From assembly GCA_948695535.1 (NCBI GenBank), contig CAPRTS010000010.1, forward strand, positions 1 to 28,343: a DNA stretch of 28,343 bases, read 5' to 3'. Below, piece after piece: positions 7,316 to 16,700 of the stretch. The stretch comes from an uncultured Eubacteriales bacterium. GTDB lineage: Bacteria > Bacillota > Clostridia > Christensenellales > UBA1242. The notes beneath the pieces are model-generated. The model was not told the DNA's origin, searched no databases, and saw nothing but the letters and a program-made list of their open reading frames with translations. Each line of letters begins with the position of its first letter. Position 1 is the first letter of the stretch. The position numbers and the translations under genes are program-made.

Positions 7316-8434
7316 ATGAAAAAACGTAAGGTAATGATTATTACCGCCGACCACGTGGGTACGGAACACCAAGCCACCGCCAACACATTGGCAGAACAGT
7401 TACAAAGTCGGGGCTACTTAACCCGGCAAGTTAAGATTAGTACGCTGCTGGGTAAACTGGGACGTAAAATGGCAGCGGGTTACGTACCCTTTACCAGACG
7501 CCACCCGTGGTTGGGTAAAATGTTGTTCGGTTTTACGCAGACCGCTACGCGCTTTACGCATTGGGTAGTTTATTGTTTAGCACATAAAGCTTTGTTAACC
7601 GAAATTAAATTTTATAAACCAGACTTGATTATTTCTCTGCACGGTAATTTTACCAAAGTGGTGTCCAAAGTTCTGCGGCAAGCCGACCTGAAAATTCCGT
7701 TCATGATTGACGTGTTGGACTTGGTAAACCCGCCCCAAGTTTGGTACGATCCGGACGCGACGCTGACTTGGGTACCCACAGATGCGGTGAAAGAACAAGG
7801 CGAGTGGGCGGGGTTAGACGCCAAGCGCTTAGCCGTGGTGGGGTTTCCGGCTGATGGCAGAATTGTGGTACCAACCGCACCGAAAACGGTGGCCAGTCCG
7901 TTGCCGATTTTAATGGTGGACCCAGCGATATCAGTTGGCAACGGTGTGGACATGGTACGCGAAGTGGCGGAAATTCCAGATACGCAACTGACGGTAATCT
8001 GTGGTCAAAACGAACGCTTGTATAAAAAGTTACTGGCGTTGCAACAAAACGGGGCACTGTCGGGCGTGATGCTTTACGGGGCGGTTGATAACTGGCAGGA
8101 TTTTTTGGCAAACAGCCAAATTTTAATGACCCAATCGCGACCCCAATATTTAGTGGCGGGCAGTCGCAGCGGGACGGCGGTGGTGGTAACGGGTCATCTG
8201 CCGTGGGGTGAAGCCGAAAATTACCAATACGTTACTCAAAATGGTTTCGGCTTCAATTGTGAAAATCCCGCACAAATCAAAGAACAACTGACCGAATTTA
8301 TCAACAGCCACCAATTAGAGCAGTGCTTGGCCCGTACTTTATTTGCGGATAACAATGACAGCATAAAACTTATTGCCGACCAAATTGATCAGTACTTAGG
8401 CAACACCGACGCCACGAAAAAAGTTGTAAAATAA
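7316..8434 (+). CDS. Glycolipid glycosyltransferase, MGDG-synthase/UgtP-like (GT28 type)
   Basis: Probably transfers a sugar from a nucleotide sugar to diacylglycerol to make membrane glycolipids at the cytoplasmic face. The 372-residue protein begins with a beta strand, VMIITADHVGTEHQATANTL in form, that corresponds to the MGDG-synthase GxGH-xxA motif (here GTEH). The mid-region has HGNFTKVVSKVL and DVLDLVNP... W segments, and the C-terminal nucleotide-sugar site carries SGTAVVVTGHLPWGEAENY, like the family's P-GQE-xxN motif. ATG 7316 is chosen because a perfect AGGAGG lies just upstream; an earlier TTG at 7277 is inside the tRNA. The Shine-Dalgarno begins right after the tRNA-Leu CCA, so gene and tRNA share a transcript. 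Exact sugar and lipid are unknown. Confidence 0.8.
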   Translation: MKKRKVMIITADHVGTEHQATANTLAEQLQSRGYLTRQVKISTLLGKLGRKMAAGYVPFTRRHPWLGKMLFGFTQTATRFTHWVVYCLAHKALLTEIKFYKPDLIISLHGNFTKVVSKVLRQADLKIPFMIDVLDLVNPPQVWYDPDATLTWVPTDAVKEQGEWAGLDAKRLAVVGFPADGRIVVPTAPKTVASPLPILMVDPAISVGNGVDMVREVAEIPDTQLTVICGQNERLYKKLLALQQNGALSGVMLYGAVDNWQDFLANSQILMTQSRPQYLVAGSRSGTAVVVTGHLPWGEAENYQYVTQNGFGFNCENPAQIKEQLTEFINSHQLEQCLARTLFADNNDSIKLIADQIDQYLGNTDATKKVVK

Positions 8435-8436
8435 AG

Positions 8437-8465
8437 TTGACACATTATGCTTTCTATTGCATAAT
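8437..8465 (+). promoter_or_regulatory. tuf promoter with an internal dyad
   Basis: Consensus TTGACA (8437-8442), 17-base spacer, CATAAT (8460-8465). A 7-bp inverted repeat, ATTATGC (8444-8450) and GCATAAT (8459-8465), separated by eight bases, includes the -10 box in its right arm. It could be an operator. Confidence 0.75.
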
Positions 8466-8498
8466 TAAAGCACTTGTAAAAAAAGGAGAAAATTAGAA

Positions 8499-9704
8499 AT
8501 GGCAGAAAAAGAAAAATTTGACAGGAGTAAAACCCACTGCAACATTGGTACTATCGGTCACGTTGACCATGGTAAAACCACTTTGACGGCGGCGATTTGT
8601 ACGACCTTGGCTTTGGACGGTAACGCCAAAGCGGCGCGTTACGACGAAATCGATAAGGCGCCCGAAGAAAAGGCACGGGGAATCACGATTAACACTTCGC
8701 ACGTGGAATACCAAACCGCGAAGCGTCACTACGCGCACGTTGACTGCCCCGGTCACGCAGACTACGTTAAGAACATGATTACTGGTGCGGCGCAAATGGA
8801 CGGTGCGATTTTGGTGGTGGCGGCTACCGACGGCCCGATGCCGCAAACGCGCGAACACATCTTGTTGGCTCGTCAGGTTGGCGTTCCTTACATCGTTGTG
8901 TTCATGAACAAATGCGATTTGGCGGACGACCCCGAATTGCAAGACTTGGTGGAAATGGAAATCCGTGACTTGTTAACCAAAAATGGCTTCCCGGGCGACA
9001 AGACCCCGATTATTAAGGGTTCGGCGGCGAAGGCTTTGGCGGCTGCACAAGCGGGTAACCGTCAATCACCGGATTTGAAGTGCATCGACGAATTGATGGC
9101 CGCTATTGACAGCTATATTCCTGATCCCAAACGCGATACTGATAAACCGTTCTTGATGCCGGTTGAAGACGTATTCACGATTACTGGTCGTGGTACCGTG
9201 GCTACGGGTCGTGTTGAACGTGGTCAATGTAAAATTGGTGACGTGGTTGAAATTGTTGGCTTAGGTGCGAACAAGACCACCACGATTACGGGTATTGAAA
9301 TGTTCCGCAAATCGTTGGATTCGGCGATGGCGGGTGATAACGCGGGCTTGTTACTGCGCGGTATTGAACGTAAAGATATCGAACGTGGTCAAGTTTTGGC
9401 TGCTCCGAAATCGATTACGCCGCACACCGAATTTACTGCCGAAGTTTACGTCTTGAAGAAAGAAGAAGGTGGCCGTCATACTCCGTTCTTTAACGGCTAT
9501 CGTCCGCAATTCTACTTCCGTACTACCGACGTTACCGGTGTTATTGAATTGCCGAAAGGTGTTGAAATGGTTATGCCCGGCGATAATATCTCGATGAGCG
9601 TTAAATTGATTGCGCCAATCGCGATTGAACAAGGTTTACGTTTCGCAATTCGTGAAGGTGGACACACCGTTGGTTCGGGTGTCGTAGCCAGCATCATCAA
9701 ATAA
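8499..9704 (+). CDS. tuf: Elongation factor Tu
   Basis: EF-Tu carries aminoacyl-tRNA to the ribosome as a GTP complex. The 401-residue protein shows all GTPase motifs: GHVDHGKT at about 20-27, RGITI near 59-63, DCPGH at about 81-85 and NKCD near 136-139. Domains 2 and 3 follow (FTITGRGTVATGRVERG; GDNISMSVKLI; GLRFAIREGGHTVGSGVV). It is transcribed alone rather than after fusA and rpsG. It has one of the few good Shine-Dalgarno sequences here (GGAG at 8485-8488, ten bases before the ATG) and a strong terminator, consistent with a highly expressed gene. Identification is certain. Confidence 0.99.
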   Translation: MAEKEKFDRSKTHCNIGTIGHVDHGKTTLTAAICTTLALDGNAKAARYDEIDKAPEEKARGITINTSHVEYQTAKRHYAHVDCPGHADYVKNMITGAAQMDGAILVVAATDGPMPQTREHILLARQVGVPYIVVFMNKCDLADDPELQDLVEMEIRDLLTKNGFPGDKTPIIKGSAAKALAAAQAGNRQSPDLKCIDELMAAIDSYIPDPKRDTDKPFLMPVEDVFTITGRGTVATGRVERGQCKIGDVVEIVGLGANKTTTITGIEMFRKSLDSAMAGDNAGLLLRGIERKDIERGQVLAAPKSITPHTEFTAEVYVLKKEEGGRHTPFFNGYRPQFYFRTTDVTGVIELPKGVEMVMPGDNISMSVKLIAPIAIEQGLRFAIREGGHTVGSGVVASIIK

Positions 9705-9724
9705 GCGAGGGTTAAAACGCTATT

Positions 9725-9751
9725 AAAAAACGGGTGTATGCCCGTTTTTTT
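9725..9751 (+). terminator. Rho-independent terminator of tuf, probably bidirectional
   Basis: AAAAAACGGG and CCCGTTTTTT(T) form a stem around a short TGTATG loop. The A-run on the left makes it a possible terminator for the convergent minus-strand gene ending at 9777. Confidence 0.9.
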
Positions 9752-9776
9752 GTGTTATGCTAGGTTGTGTGCTGAT

Positions 9777-10481
9777 TTAATGTTCGCGCGCTTGCATAAA
9801 GTAATTAACGCTGTCGGACAAAATGGTGGTGCCCAAGGCACGAATTGAGGAATAGTCTTTAACGATCTTTTGCAGTAATTCTTGGTAGAGATTGTTGCGT
9901 TTGATGTACTCGCCAACCAAATTAAACAGCATATAACCTTGGTACGAACCGTCGGGTGGGTTGATTTTAGTAATATCGTCTAACTGGTTCAGGTCAAAAT
10001 TTTTCATCTTAGTTAATTGTCGCGCAATTTGGGGAAAATCGTACAGTGCGTAACTAAACTCTTCTTTTTCTAAGGCGCAAGCAAAACTTTCGTCCAACCA
10101 ACGCACTCGGGGGTAGTCATATTTTTGATAAATATATTGCTTAAAGAACAAGTGCAACAATTCGTGGGACAGTGCGGTTTTGCGTTTAAGTAACTGTCGT
10201 TCATCTTTAAGGTCAAGTAAAATTTGAATTTCGTTGTGATAAAAGCAACCTTTTGCCCACGGTGGTGGTTCGTGACCATCAGCAATTTTTTTGATATAAT
10301 TAACAAAAGATTGACGAGTGGTAAAAAAAATAACTTTTAAGCGGGCAAGTTCTGGTGCGGAGGTGTTAAAAATTTTACAGTATAATTGGCGTTTTTGTTT
10401 GGCCAGGGTAACGCTTGTCAAAACATAATTCTGCATTGTTGAGGGGTAGGTAATATGGAAATGTTCGTCAATATAAACCAT
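9777..10481 (-). CDS. Predicted HExxH zinc metallopeptidase-like protein, unknown family
   Basis: A 234-residue soluble protein with no signal peptide or membrane helix. It contains the zinc-peptidase motif HELLH at residues 106-110, preceded by TALS, and a downstream DES at 130-132 whose Glu131 lies about 20 residues after HExxH. That spacing fits the gluzincin pattern in which a distal Glu is the third ligand. A basic, aromatic-rich N-terminal half precedes it. The start at 10481 follows a minus-strand promoter whose predicted transcription start is only about four bases upstream. The region around it diverges from plsX. No known family is recognised with confidence; substrate and role are unknown. 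Confidence 0.7.
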   Translation of the reverse strand: MVYIDEHFHITYPSTMQNYVLTSVTLAKQKRQLYCKIFNTSAPELARLKVIFFTTRQSFVNYIKKIADGHEPPPWAKGCFYHNEIQILLDLKDERQLLKRKTALSHELLHLFFKQYIYQKYDYPRVRWLDESFACALEKEEFSYALYDFPQIARQLTKMKNFDLNQLDDITKINPPDGSYQGYMLFNLVGEYIKRNNLYQELLQKIVKDYSSIRALGTTILSDSVNYFMQAREH

Positions 10482-10492
10482 TGTTCTTTCAT

Positions 10493-10521
10493 AAAGTAGG
10501 CGGAAAGTGATAAAAAGTCAA
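10493..10521 (-). promoter_or_regulatory. Promoter of the HExxH gene
   Basis: On the minus strand TTGACT (10521-10516), 17-base spacer, TACTTT (10498-10493). The predicted start lies about four bases before the ATG, leaving almost no leader. Confidence 0.5.
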
Positions 10522-10579
10522 GACTTTGAACTATCACTTGGGATGCGTGCAAAAATTAGTGACGCTACCCAAGGGCATG

Positions 10580-10588
10580 TGTTATAAT
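10580..10588 (+). promoter_or_regulatory. plsX extended -10 promoter, leaderless type
   Basis: TGtTATAAT, a perfect extended -10, ends at 10588 and is followed by five bases and the ATG at 10594. No convincing -35 is seen at the correct distance, which is compatible with an extended -10. Confidence 0.65.
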
Positions 10589-10593
10589 GATTT

Positions 10594-11628
10594 ATGAAGA
10601 AAAAAATCGTGTTTGATTGTTTAGGTGGGGATAACGGTTTGCCGGCGATGTTGGCGGGGGCGGTAACCGCCTTACAAAAGCACCCTAACTTGCAAATGGT
10701 CTTGGTCGGCGACGCGACAGTGATTAAACCGGCGGTAGCACCTTTTGGCGACCGGGTCGAAGTAATTGACACCAAAACTAATATTGCCATGGACGAACAC
10801 CCCACCCAAGCCATTCGCAACAAACCGCACAGCAGTTTGGTGCTGGGTTTGGAACAATTAAAAAACCGTGAAGATTGTGGGGCGTTTTTGTCGGCTGGCT
10901 CTACGGGTGCCGTGTTAACGGGCGGTTTTATGAAGGTGGGCCGTATTGAAGGGGTCAGTCGTCCGGCGATGTGTCCTTACTTGCCGACGGCGGTCGATGA
11001 TAAGACCTTTATGCTGATTGACTGTGGAGCCAACATGGATTGCACGCCGGTTAACTTGGTGCATTTTGCGCTAATGGCCAACGAATACCAAAAGAAATGC
11101 GGTATTGCTCAACCCCGAGTAGCATTATTGAATGTTGGTACCGAAGCCGCCAAGGGCAACGAAGTAGTAAAGCAAACGCACGCTTTGTTGGCCAAGTTGC
11201 ACGATAAAAAATTGCTTAATTTTGTGGGCAATATCGAAGCTGATCAAGTGTTCAAAGCCGAAGCCGACATCGTGGTGACCGACGGTTTCTGGGGCAACGT
11301 GTTGTTAAAATCAGTAGAGGGTACGGTCAAGTTTGTTTTCAAAGCCGTTAAAAATATTATGACGCAAACCTTGTGGACAAAAATTGGGGCGTTACTGATT
11401 GGTGGTAAATTAAAGGCGTTCAAACGGGCGAAGATTGACAAGCAAGCCGCCAGTATCTTTATTGGCTTGAAAAAACCGGTGATTAAAATGCATGGTAATG
11501 CGGACAGCGGTAAGGTAACCGCCGCGATTGAATACGCGATGAGTGTGGCGGACTTAGATCTGGCCAAATATATTACCAAAGCGCTGGCCAAAGCTGAACC
11601 GATTTTGGCGGAAGAACCGCATGCCTAA
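10594..11628 (+). CDS. plsX: Phosphate acyltransferase PlsX
   Basis: PlsX converts acyl-ACP and phosphate to acyl-phosphate, the acyl donor for PlsY in phospholipid synthesis, at the inner face of the membrane. The 344-residue protein has the expected features: an N-terminal FDCLGGDNGLPAMLAG segment (family DxMGGDxxP), FLSAGSTGAVLTGG, LLNVGTEAAKGNE, NFVGNIEADQ and VVTDGFWGNVLLKSVEG. It heads an operon with queH, a zinc-ribbon membrane protein and an RluA-type synthase. It is not followed by fabD or acpP as in many Bacillota. Family assignment is secure. Confidence 0.95.
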   Translation: MKKKIVFDCLGGDNGLPAMLAGAVTALQKHPNLQMVLVGDATVIKPAVAPFGDRVEVIDTKTNIAMDEHPTQAIRNKPHSSLVLGLEQLKNREDCGAFLSAGSTGAVLTGGFMKVGRIEGVSRPAMCPYLPTAVDDKTFMLIDCGANMDCTPVNLVHFALMANEYQKKCGIAQPRVALLNVGTEAAKGNEVVKQTHALLAKLHDKKLLNFVGNIEADQVFKAEADIVVTDGFWGNVLLKSVEGTVKFVFKAVKNIMTQTLWTKIGALLIGGKLKAFKRAKIDKQAASIFIGLKKPVIKMHGNADSGKVTAAIEYAMSVADLDLAKYITKALAKAEPILAEEPHA

Positions 11629-12091
11629 GCCGCGGTTATTGCTGGCAGCATGTTGTGGCCCGTGCGCCACGGTGGCGGTAGAACGACTGTCGCCCGATTA
11701 TGACGTTACCTGTTTGTTCTTTGGCAACAATTTGGATAGTAAAGCAGAATTTGATCGGCGTTTGGCGGGGTTGTACAAATTAACTGATAAAGTGATTGTC
11801 CACCCGTATGACCACAACGGCTGGGAAGTGGAAAACTGCGCGCGGTGTTTTACGTTGCGTTTGCAAAATGCGTTAGACTACGTAGAAAAATTGGGTTTTG
11901 ATTATTTCGCGACTTCTTTGACGACCAGTCCGCACAAAGATGCTAAGTTGATTAACCAAATTGGTGCCAGCCTTAGTCCTAAATACGTACCAACCGATTT
12001 TAAGAAAAAAGACGGTTTCAAACGTAGTGTTGAATTATCTAAGCAATTAGGAATGTATAGACAAAATTATTGTGGGTGTGTAAAATCATAG
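11621..12091 (+). CDS. queH: Epoxyqueuosine reductase QueH
   Basis: QueH performs the last step of queuosine synthesis, reducing epoxyqueuosine to queuosine in tRNA, and replaces QueG in many bacteria. The 156-residue protein (DUF208 size) has the metal-binding cysteines: CC at 11-12 with C15, the CARC pair at 73 and 76, and the C-terminal YCGC at 150-153. The conserved TSLTTSPHKD and YRQNYCGC blocks are intact. The start overlaps the plsX stop by eight bases. No other queuosine gene is visible in the window, so the precursor may be salvaged or made elsewhere. Identification is confident. Confidence 0.93.
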   Translation: MPKPRLLLAACCGPCATVAVERLSPDYDVTCLFFGNNLDSKAEFDRRLAGLYKLTDKVIVHPYDHNGWEVENCARCFTLRLQNALDYVEKLGFDYFATSLTTSPHKDAKLINQIGASLSPKYVPTDFKKKDGFKRSVELSKQLGMYRQNYCGCVKS

Positions 12092-12092
12092 T

Positions 12093-12929
12093 ATGAACTT
12101 GACGGCGGGTATTTGTCCTAAGTGCCAAGAATATCTGTTGCTGAAAAGTAACGTGCCGTTTTTGGTTTGTCCACTGTGTGGCGCATCAATCTCTAATCAC
12201 GAAGCCACAACCTTGTTGGACAAGCGTTGTTGCGATGCGTCACAAATGAATAATATCACCGCCGATTGCATCGCTTTGGAAGCCAAATACGGACCCGATC
12301 TACCATGGCTGATTTTAAGCCGGGTGGTGGCCAATTTTCCACACTTGGAAAGCCCCGCGTACTTATTGACTAAGTTATCGGGTTTCGCTCCGTCCGCCGT
12401 GTGGGAGTACTTAAAACGGTTTGCTAACCTTAAAAGCCAACCCGAAAATGTCCCGTGGGCGGAAGATTTTTTGGACACTTGTTTAACTTACCGGAATATG
12501 GAATTCGCCGACTTGTTCGCCGCCTATATTGAAAATAAGGTGCGTTCCGCCAAGCAAGATGATTACCGTAAAAAGTTGGCGGAACTGCGGGAAGAGTACA
12601 CCTACAAGGCCAATAATCCTCTGTCAACGAAACTGCTACTGCTTTTATATTACGCTTCGGCAGTCCTTAATGTGTTGCTGTTTCCGGCCTTTATGTTGTT
12701 ATCCGGGTGGTTGGCACCGCTAGTGGGCATGTATTACGCAATCAATATTGCGCTCAGCATTTTAGTCGTTTGTGGTGAAGTCGGTTTATTGTTTTGGCAC
12801 AATCGCGTGTTTGGTAACCGCCTAAATATGTCACAACCCGAACGTTTAGCGATGGTGGTTTTTATGGCGTCGATGGTCTTTGCGATTGGTGCGTCGATTA
12901 TGGGTAGCATCTGGAAAATTACTTTATGA
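12093..12929 (+). CDS. Zinc-ribbon membrane protein of unknown function
   Basis: A 278-residue protein with a zinc ribbon at the N-terminus (CPKC at about 8-11 and CPLC near 26-29), a mid-section of about 150 residues that looks soluble and helical, and two or three hydrophobic helices near the C-terminus (about 185-240 and 250-275). It begins one base after the queH stop and its own stop overlaps the next gene as ATGA, so it is translated within the plsX operon. The layout, cytoplasmic zinc ribbon plus C-terminal membrane anchor, is common in uncharacterised Bacillota proteins. No function is claimed. Confidence 0.75.
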   Translation: MNLTAGICPKCQEYLLLKSNVPFLVCPLCGASISNHEATTLLDKRCCDASQMNNITADCIALEAKYGPDLPWLILSRVVANFPHLESPAYLLTKLSGFAPSAVWEYLKRFANLKSQPENVPWAEDFLDTCLTYRNMEFADLFAAYIENKVRSAKQDDYRKKLAELREEYTYKANNPLSTKLLLLLYYASAVLNVLLFPAFMLLSGWLAPLVGMYYAINIALSILVVCGEVGLLFWHNRVFGNRLNMSQPERLAMVVFMASMVFAIGASIMGSIWKITL

Positions 12930-13765
12930 AGACACAGACTTTTATTGTTAGTAAACCAATGACCGTTACCGCCGCCGTTAAGGCCAATTTGTTGGGGGCA
13001 GGGTTCGTCTTTGTGCGTAACTGCTTAAAAAATAAAGATGTCAAAGTCAACGGTGTGCGGGTTAACCGGGACGTGATGTTGCGGGTAGGGGATACCGTAC
13101 AAATTTATTACCCCGACGGTGCCTTAAAAACATGGCAACCTTATCGCCTGCTTTGGCAAGATGCTAACGTGGCGGTAGTTTTCAAAGAACGCGGGATTGA
13201 AACCAGTAGTGATACCAGCCAAAATACTTTGGAACGTTTACTGGGGTATATTGCGGTGCATCGTTTGGACGTGAACACCGAAGGTCTGGTCGTCTTCGCC
13301 AAGCACAAAGCCGCGGCTGACGCGTTGAACGACGCCTTTGCCAATGGGCAAGTGCAAAAGACTTACCAAGCGTTATGTTTTGGTAAACTGCAAAAATCAC
13401 CCGTAACGTTAACTGGTTATTTATTAAAGGATAAAGACGCGGGGCAAGTTATGATTAGCAAAGAAAAACAACCAGGGGCGTTACCCATCAAAACCGTGGT
13501 AACGGAATTGCGACCAAAAGGGGATTTTACGTTGCTGCAAATCCAGCCGTTGACGGGACGCACACACCAAATTCGCGCCCACTTGGCCAGCATTGGTTTG
13601 TATATTGTTGGTGACGGGAAATACGGCAACGCGGCCTTAAACCGACTGTATCACCAAGACAAACAATGTTTGTGCGCGACCCAGATTAAATTTGCTTTCA
13701 CCCCTGATTCTTTGTTATACTACCTTCATGGCCGAGAATTTACCGCCGAACCAACCTTCTGGTGA
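12926..13765 (+). CDS. RluA-family pseudouridine synthase with S4 domain
   Basis: Converts specific uridines in rRNA or tRNA to pseudouridine. The 279-residue protein has an N-terminal S4-type RNA-binding segment (LKNKDVKVNGVRVNRDVMLRVGD, in pieces around residues 34-56) and the catalytic HRLD at 112-115, with Asp115 as nucleophile. The GRTHQIRAHLA motif lies near 212-222. This resembles RluD/RluC but the exact target cannot be read from sequence. The start overlaps the previous stop (ATGA). The 3' end overlaps the dnaE promoter and the first 38 bases of dnaE. Family is secure, target is not. Confidence 0.9.
   Translation: MKTQTFIVSKPMTVTAAVKANLLGAGFVFVRNCLKNKDVKVNGVRVNRDVMLRVGDTVQIYYPDGALKTWQPYRLLWQDANVAVVFKERGIETSSDTSQNTLERLLGYIAVHRLDVNTEGLVVFAKHKAAADALNDAFANGQVQKTYQALCFGKLQKSPVTLTGYLLKDKDAGQVMISKEKQPGALPIKTVVTELRPKGDFTLLQIQPLTGRTHQIRAHLASIGLYIVGDGKYGNAALNRLYHQDKQCLCATQIKFAFTPDSLLYYLHGREFTAEPTFW
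13692..13721 (+). promoter_or_regulatory. dnaE promoter, leaderless type, inside the upstream gene
   Basis: TTGCTT (13692-13697), 18-base spacer, TATACT (13716-13721) with extended TG at 13713-13714. Six bases later comes the ATG at 13728. The whole element lies inside the coding sequence of the pseudouridine synthase gene. Confidence 0.65.
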
Positions 13766-16700
13766 GAAACCACGTTTCGTGCATTTGCACGTGCATACCG
13801 AATACAGTCTGTTGGACGGGGCGGCACGTATTTCTAAGTTAGTCAAAATTGCCAAAGCCGAGAATGCGGGCGCTTGTGCGATTACCGACCACGGTAACAT
13901 GTACGGTGCTTATAAGTTTTACCAAGCCTGTAAGAACGTAGGTATTAAGCCGATTCTCGGTTGCGAAATTTATATTGTCGATAACATGGATTTGAAAGAA
14001 CCAAGTGAACACCGAGCACACATGATTTTGCTGTGTAAAAACAATACGGGTTATTACAACTTGTGCAAAATCAACACGGCGGCGTGGACACGTGGTTTTT
14101 ATTATAAACCGCGCATTGATTACGAGTTCTTGCAAGCCCACCATGAAGGCTTGATTTGCTTGTCGGCGTGCTTGGCCGGGCATATTCCGCACTACTTAAT
14201 CTTAGATCAGTACGACGAAGCTAAAAAGTATGCGTTACGTTTGCAACAAATGTTTGGCGAGGATTTTTATTTGGAAGTGCAAGACCACGGCATCGCCTTG
14301 CAGAAAAAAGTCAACCAGGGTTTGATCAAATTGGCGAAGGAGTTAGGCATCGAATTAGTAGCCACCAACGATATTCATTATCTTTACCACGATGACGCGG
14401 CTATGCAAGATGCGTTAATGTGTATCGCCACGCAAAGTAAGGTTAACGAGCGCGACCGTATGCGTTTTGAAACCGACCAATTTTATTACAAGACCGTCGA
14501 AGAAATGTCCGCGATTTTCCCGGACTTGCCACAGGCCATTACCAACACCGGAGTAATCGCCGACAAGTGCGATTGCAACCCGTTCGCTAAGGCGGACTTG
14601 ATTCCCGCGTTTACCAGTCCCACCGGCGAAGACAACGTGGCCTATTTCAAACGCTTGGCCGAAGCCGGCTTAAAACGACTGTACGGCGAAATTACGCCCG
14701 AAATTCAAGCCCGTTACGAAAAAGAATTTCACGTTATCCACAGTCAAGGTTTTATTGATTACTACCTAATCGTGGCGGATTTTATGCGCTTTGCTCGCGA
14801 GAACGACATTCCCATTGGCCCGGGGCGGGGCTCGGGTGCGGGTTCGATTTTGGCGTACGCGTTGGGCATTACCAAACTGGATCCGTTAAAGTACAACTTG
14901 CTGTTTGAACGGTTCTTGAATTTGGAACGCCGCAGTATGCCCGACTTTGATTTGGACTTCTGCTGTAAACGCCGCGGCGAAGTTATCGACTACGTCATTG
15001 AAAAGTACGGCCGTGATAACGTTTGCCAGATCGTTACTTTCGGTACCATGGCGGCGAAAGCAGCGATTAAAGATATTGCGCGCGTGTTTGATATGCCGTA
15101 CGCCGAAGTCGAAAAAATTACCAAGCCGATTGAAATTAACCAGAAACAAAAGCCACCTTATTTGGAATACATTTTCGGCTTGAAAGACCTGTCCAAAATC
15201 GAAGACCCCGAAAAGCAAGCCAAAGAAAAAGCCAAGTACGACGACCTTTACAAGCCCGAATTGGCCGAACTGTACCGTAACGACCCGCAAGTCAAAAAGA
15301 TTGTCGACATGGCCATTAAAGTGGAAGGCTTCCCGCGTAACTGCTCGGTGCACGCGGCCGGGGTGGTAATTTGTAAGGAGATTGTGGGTAACGTTTGTCC
15401 GTTGGCGAAAAATGGCGGTATCTTGACTACGCAATACGATAAGGGCGAGGTCGAAGAGTTGGGCTTCTTAAAAATGGACTTCCTCGGCTTGATTACCACT
15501 ACCGATATCGACGGCGCGATTAAAGATATTAAAAAACAACTGGGTATTACGGTTGACTTTTACAATATGCCGTACGACGACCAGAACGTTTACAAAATGA
15601 TTGCTGCGGGTGATACCGACGCCGTGTTCCAATTAGAAAGTGGCGGTATGAAAAAGTTTATGCGCGACTTGAAACCCGACTGTATCGAAGATTTGATTGC
15701 GGGGGTTTCGTTGTACCGTCCTGGGCCTATGGATATGATCCCCAATTATTGTCGTAACAAGCACCATCCGGAAGAAACTGTTTATGACCACCCGTTATTG
15801 AAAGACATTTTGAAAGAAACTTACGGGCAAATTGTTTACCAAGAGCAAGTCATGCAGATTTTCCAAGTGCTGGCGGGCTATTCGTTAGGCCAAGCGGATA
15901 TTGTGCGCCGGGCGATGGGTAAAAAGAAAGTCGCCGAAATGGAAAAACAAAAAAAGATTTTCATTTACGGTGACGAAAAAATGAACATCAAAGGCGCGGT
16001 CAACAACGGGGTAGCACCCGACGTGGCGGCGGGTATTTTCGCTAAAATGGAAAAGTTTGCCGGCTACGCGTTTAACAAATCGCACGCGGCGTGTTATGCG
16101 TTCTTGGCCTACCAAACGGCGTACTTGAAATATTATTACTATTCGTTCTTCATGGCGTCGATGATTAACAACCGCATCAACAAATGGGACGACATGACGC
16201 ACTACATTGCCGAAGTGCGCTCCAAAGGCAAAACCATCTTGCCACCCGATATCAATAAGAGTGCGTCCGTCTTTACCGTGGAAAAAGACAGGTCAATTCG
16301 TTTTGGTTTGTCGGCGATTAAAAATGTCGGTGAAGGTTTGGTCGCCCAAATTATTGCCGAACGCGATGCCAACGGCGCGTTTAAGTCTTTCCTTGATTTT
16401 TGTACCCGGGTTCCCGTGGAAGTTTTGAATAAACGTTGCTTGGAAAGTTTAATTTTGGCGGGGTGCTTTGATGCCTTAGGGGCATACCGCAGTCAGTTAA
16501 TGAGTATTTATCCTACGGTAGTTAAATTGATTGCTAACGATAAAAAAGCGGAGGGTGCAGGGCAAATTACCTTGTTTGTTACTGCGGTTAATATTGATGT
16601 ACCGTTGCCCGTGATTCCCGAATACGATAACTTTACCAAGTTGCGTTTTGAAAAGGAGTACGTCGGGATGTATTTAAGTGGTCACCCGTTACAACCTTAC

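Noticed and set aside
10482..10593. A small RNA in the divergent region before plsX
   Set aside because: The space is accounted for by two promoters; no conserved RNA motif or stable hairpin with T-tract is visible.
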